Shown one piece after another: positions 61,779 through 64,000 of a DNA stretch of 64,000 nucleotides (position 1 is the first letter of the stretch; every line of letters starts with the position of its first letter). The DNA is from Epiperipatus broadwayi. Lineage: Eukaryota > Onychophora > Udeonychophora > Euonychophora > Peripatidae. A program made the translations under genes and the position numbers. The DNA is taken from the NCBI GenBank assembly GCA_028023455.1, contig JAQFVV010012402.1, positions 15,183,935 through 15,247,934 of the forward strand. Reading direction: 5' to 3'. Under the pieces are notes generated by a model that was not told the origin of the DNA, ran no database searches, and saw nothing but the letters and a program-made list of their open reading frames with translations.

Positions 61779-61992
61779 TAATCAGGAGATAAGTGATTCC
61801 CTATTGATTTTATTAAATTTTTCAATTGTGGCATTGTATGCAAAGATTGGATAGTCACCATTAATGATGTAATTTCTGGTTCGCATTTGAAATAATCACT
61901 TAAGTCACAGGCTGCTAAATTCCATTTCTGAAGCAAATAAAGACAGTAACTATGTGAGTTTCTGAACCTGTTACTGAAACTCCAGCAAGATC
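61779..61992 (-). other. possible terminal coding exon of an unidentified gene
   Basis: The minus strand has an open frame ending TAG at 61779-61781, with WNLAACDLSDYFKCEPE and LKNLIKSIGNHLSPD. Acceptor-like sequences precede it at TTTCTAG (about 61993-61999) and at TTGCTTCAG (about 61930). Base composition and residue usage look more protein-like than the neighbourhood. I do not recognise the family. It could be the 3' end of a gene lying to the right, or a pseudogene. Confidence 0.3.
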
Positions 61993-64000
61993 TAGAAAGA
62001 CAAAAATTCAATCAATTTTATTCTTAGATCTTGAGTAAGAAATCTGTTTAACACACAAGAAGTTTATTTCTTATGTAATGATCTTTGGTGTTTTAAAAAA
62101 AAATTCTTGGTTGAATATCCAGGAAATCTTAAATAGTGAACAACAATAAAATACTCATTAATGCTGTTTTATGTTTTTAATACAGGTCTGTTTTAGAATA
62201 TATGCCTAAATTTTGATTTTATATACAAAAAAGAAGCTAATAATGTATTTAATAATGGTGATAAAACATGATTACTAGAGAAACTTTTCCCATATAAATA
62301 TGATTATAGCGATAATGGCAACTTCAGTTAATTATAACCATATTGAATTCTTAAGAAATTAACAATTTTTTTATTTAGGTATTTATACTAAATCAAACAC
62401 CAAATCTATTTTTCCCAGTAAACTATTTCTATAAGTTCTCCCAAATTAGATTATAAATATGTAGCAGTTCTAATAAATGATAAACCTATTTACACAAAAC
62501 TGAATAGATTTTACCAATATTAATTCATTTTCGGATTTTTAAAGAAAATTTCAAGATACACTAAGTAATTTCAAATCTTTTAAATCCACATTTATAATAT
62601 ACTTTACAAATTTAATACACATAAGGCAGTCAAAATGCTCCTTTTTAACATGTTAAATCATAAAAGAGCAAGGAAAAAAAAGTATTAGTTTGCAACAATT
62701 AATTATGATCAATTATTGAAGATTATATAGAATAAACAGCTCTACATATGATTCCAGTCTAATGCCTAATATTTTCAGTTTTAAAATTGTTTATAAATCA
62801 ATAGTAAAAACTTGATCAGCCCATTTTATTGAATTTAATATCGAATCAGAAATAAATATTACAAAGAATAAATTATTGACAATAAATGGTCAAAAAGCCA
62901 CAATAAATTTTGATAGTTAAAAAAGTCTATTATATTTACTAATTATTACTATATTTGACATTTGAGGATATTCTGAAAAGAATGAAATTTTATTTTTTGA
63001 AGTGACAAGAAATATAGTAATAAAGTTTAGAATATTTTTTTTTTTTTTAAAAAAAAAAAGCACTTATGGTTCTCCTAGCTTACATTAAGCATCTGCGTTA
63101 ACAACAGTGCCCAGGTTAATTCCTGATTATTGGTTTTTGACAATAAGAAACTTTGACTAAACGTATCAAATATCTTTACTCTCATTAAAAAATTTAAAAT
63201 GAAGGAGTAAAGAGTCTACTGTTGATTTTGTTTGAACTGTGAACTAAAAATTAAAATACTGTTTTATTAATTTCTGATTTTTTTTTTTTTTTAAAATTTA
63301 ATATATTTTTTAAAAATATGGAAATTATCGATATAAAGTGACTATTTTAATAAAATGACATTCATAAGGTTCTAATTTATCACATTTGCTTATATGTAAT
63401 AAAGCAATTAACATGCAAAATCAGTTTAAATCATTATCTTCTAATCAATCATTATAATTTCTTCTGATATTAGATCAAATAAAACATGACTATAATTGTA
63501 TATTCTTTCTAGATTTATTAATATTAGTTATTTAATCTTTTAGTGTTTATTTTTCATATATAATTGAACTCTTGACGGCTCAAACATAATTTTCTAATAA
63601 TACAGCTGATGCAAACAAATCTCTCTCTCTCTCTCTTTTTTTTTTTTAAAAAATTATTTAATTTTGACACTGAAATTTATTAAACTTTTTAATAATAAAA
63701 TGTTTAAAATTTATTCATTTTCCTAATTGCACACAATTTTTTTTTAAGAAAATCTCAACCTTACACACATGTAGACATACAGATATATTCTGTTTTTTAA
63801 AAAGTGAGATAAAGATAATTACAATGCATCTCTGATGGATTCAAAAAATATTTTTAAAAACAACTACATCACCTCAAACTTTTATTTAAAAAAAAAAAAA
63901 TGTTTAGCATTGCTTAATAGTAATGATAATAGTATTTACATTGGAATAAATATTATTTTAAAAAAGATTCAATAATATTTATACAATGATTGCAAATATC
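61993..64000. other. AT-rich sequence, nothing recognised
   Basis: Homopolymer runs (for example 63030-63058) and a CT repeat (63621-63636). No sequence resembling the ADSS N-terminal P-loop exon was seen. Confidence 0.55.

Noticed and set aside
1-64000. CRISPR arrays, bacterial operons, rRNA or intact tRNA genes
   Set aside because: None seen; repeats are dispersed or inverted transposon copies, and the tRNA-like pieces lack complete A and B boxes with proper folding.

Overview
This is a very A+T-rich, intron-dominated piece of an animal nuclear genome, most likely an invertebrate (arthropod or mollusc; the sequence alone does not decide). The evidence is a conserved protein cut into short exons by introns of 2 to 12 kb with GT/AG borders, together with many relics of non-LTR, Penelope-like, mariner, hAT and foldback elements. 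There is no bacterial-style gene organisation, and no rRNA or intact tRNA gene was seen.

The only host gene I can name is adenylosuccinate synthetase (ADSS), on the minus strand. Eight internal exons (54671-54784, 49089-49146, 47061-47106, 36707-36768, 25704-25785, 21344-21470, 17940-18094, 6204-6328) join in phase into about 256 codons, the middle of the enzyme. The N-terminal P-loop exons are not recognisable up to 64000, and the C-terminal exons are not recognisable below 6204. The gene therefore seems to run off both edges of the window. Nearly everything else lies in its introns or flanks.

Left part (1-16 kb): a fragment of one non-LTR element (1343-1740); a full-length RTE-type retrotransposon with an intact 985-residue ORF, a GAT-repeat tail and an 11-bp target duplication (1954-5210, minus); an apparently intact Penelope-like element with RT and GIY-YIG domains (ORF 7423-9783, plus) followed by a degenerate hammerhead-like motif; a decayed plus-strand copy of the RTE element (about 10540-14665), split by a nested 1678-bp insertion with a 16-bp target duplication; and a decayed mariner transposase (about 14700-15745).

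Middle part (16-46 kb): tRNA-derived SINE relics, a small tandem array near 20.1 kb, and several copies of a foldback family (23340-24415, 28197-28785, 32647-33048). The copy at 28 kb has an almost perfect hairpin. This part also holds four long poly-C tracts, a 227-bp MITE with TTAA ends, a hAT-type element with an 8-bp target duplication (39970-40276), a 0.9-kb direct duplication in which one copy carries a short extra insertion, and a mariner-derived MITE (45488-45852).

Right part (46-64 kb): four ADSS exons or exon edges, two exon-like blocks of unknown origin (51119-51179 and 57014-57101), a possible terminal exon near 61.8 kb, a decayed RT fragment (55640-56110), a second decayed Penelope-like fragment (60900-61185), and AT-rich sequence with nothing else recognised.

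No novel multi-gene system is visible. The items most worth checking are the Penelope-like element with its ribozyme-like 3' flank, the foldback hairpin, the short insertion with its paralogous empty site, and the unassigned exon at 57 kb whose splice phase fits ADSS.
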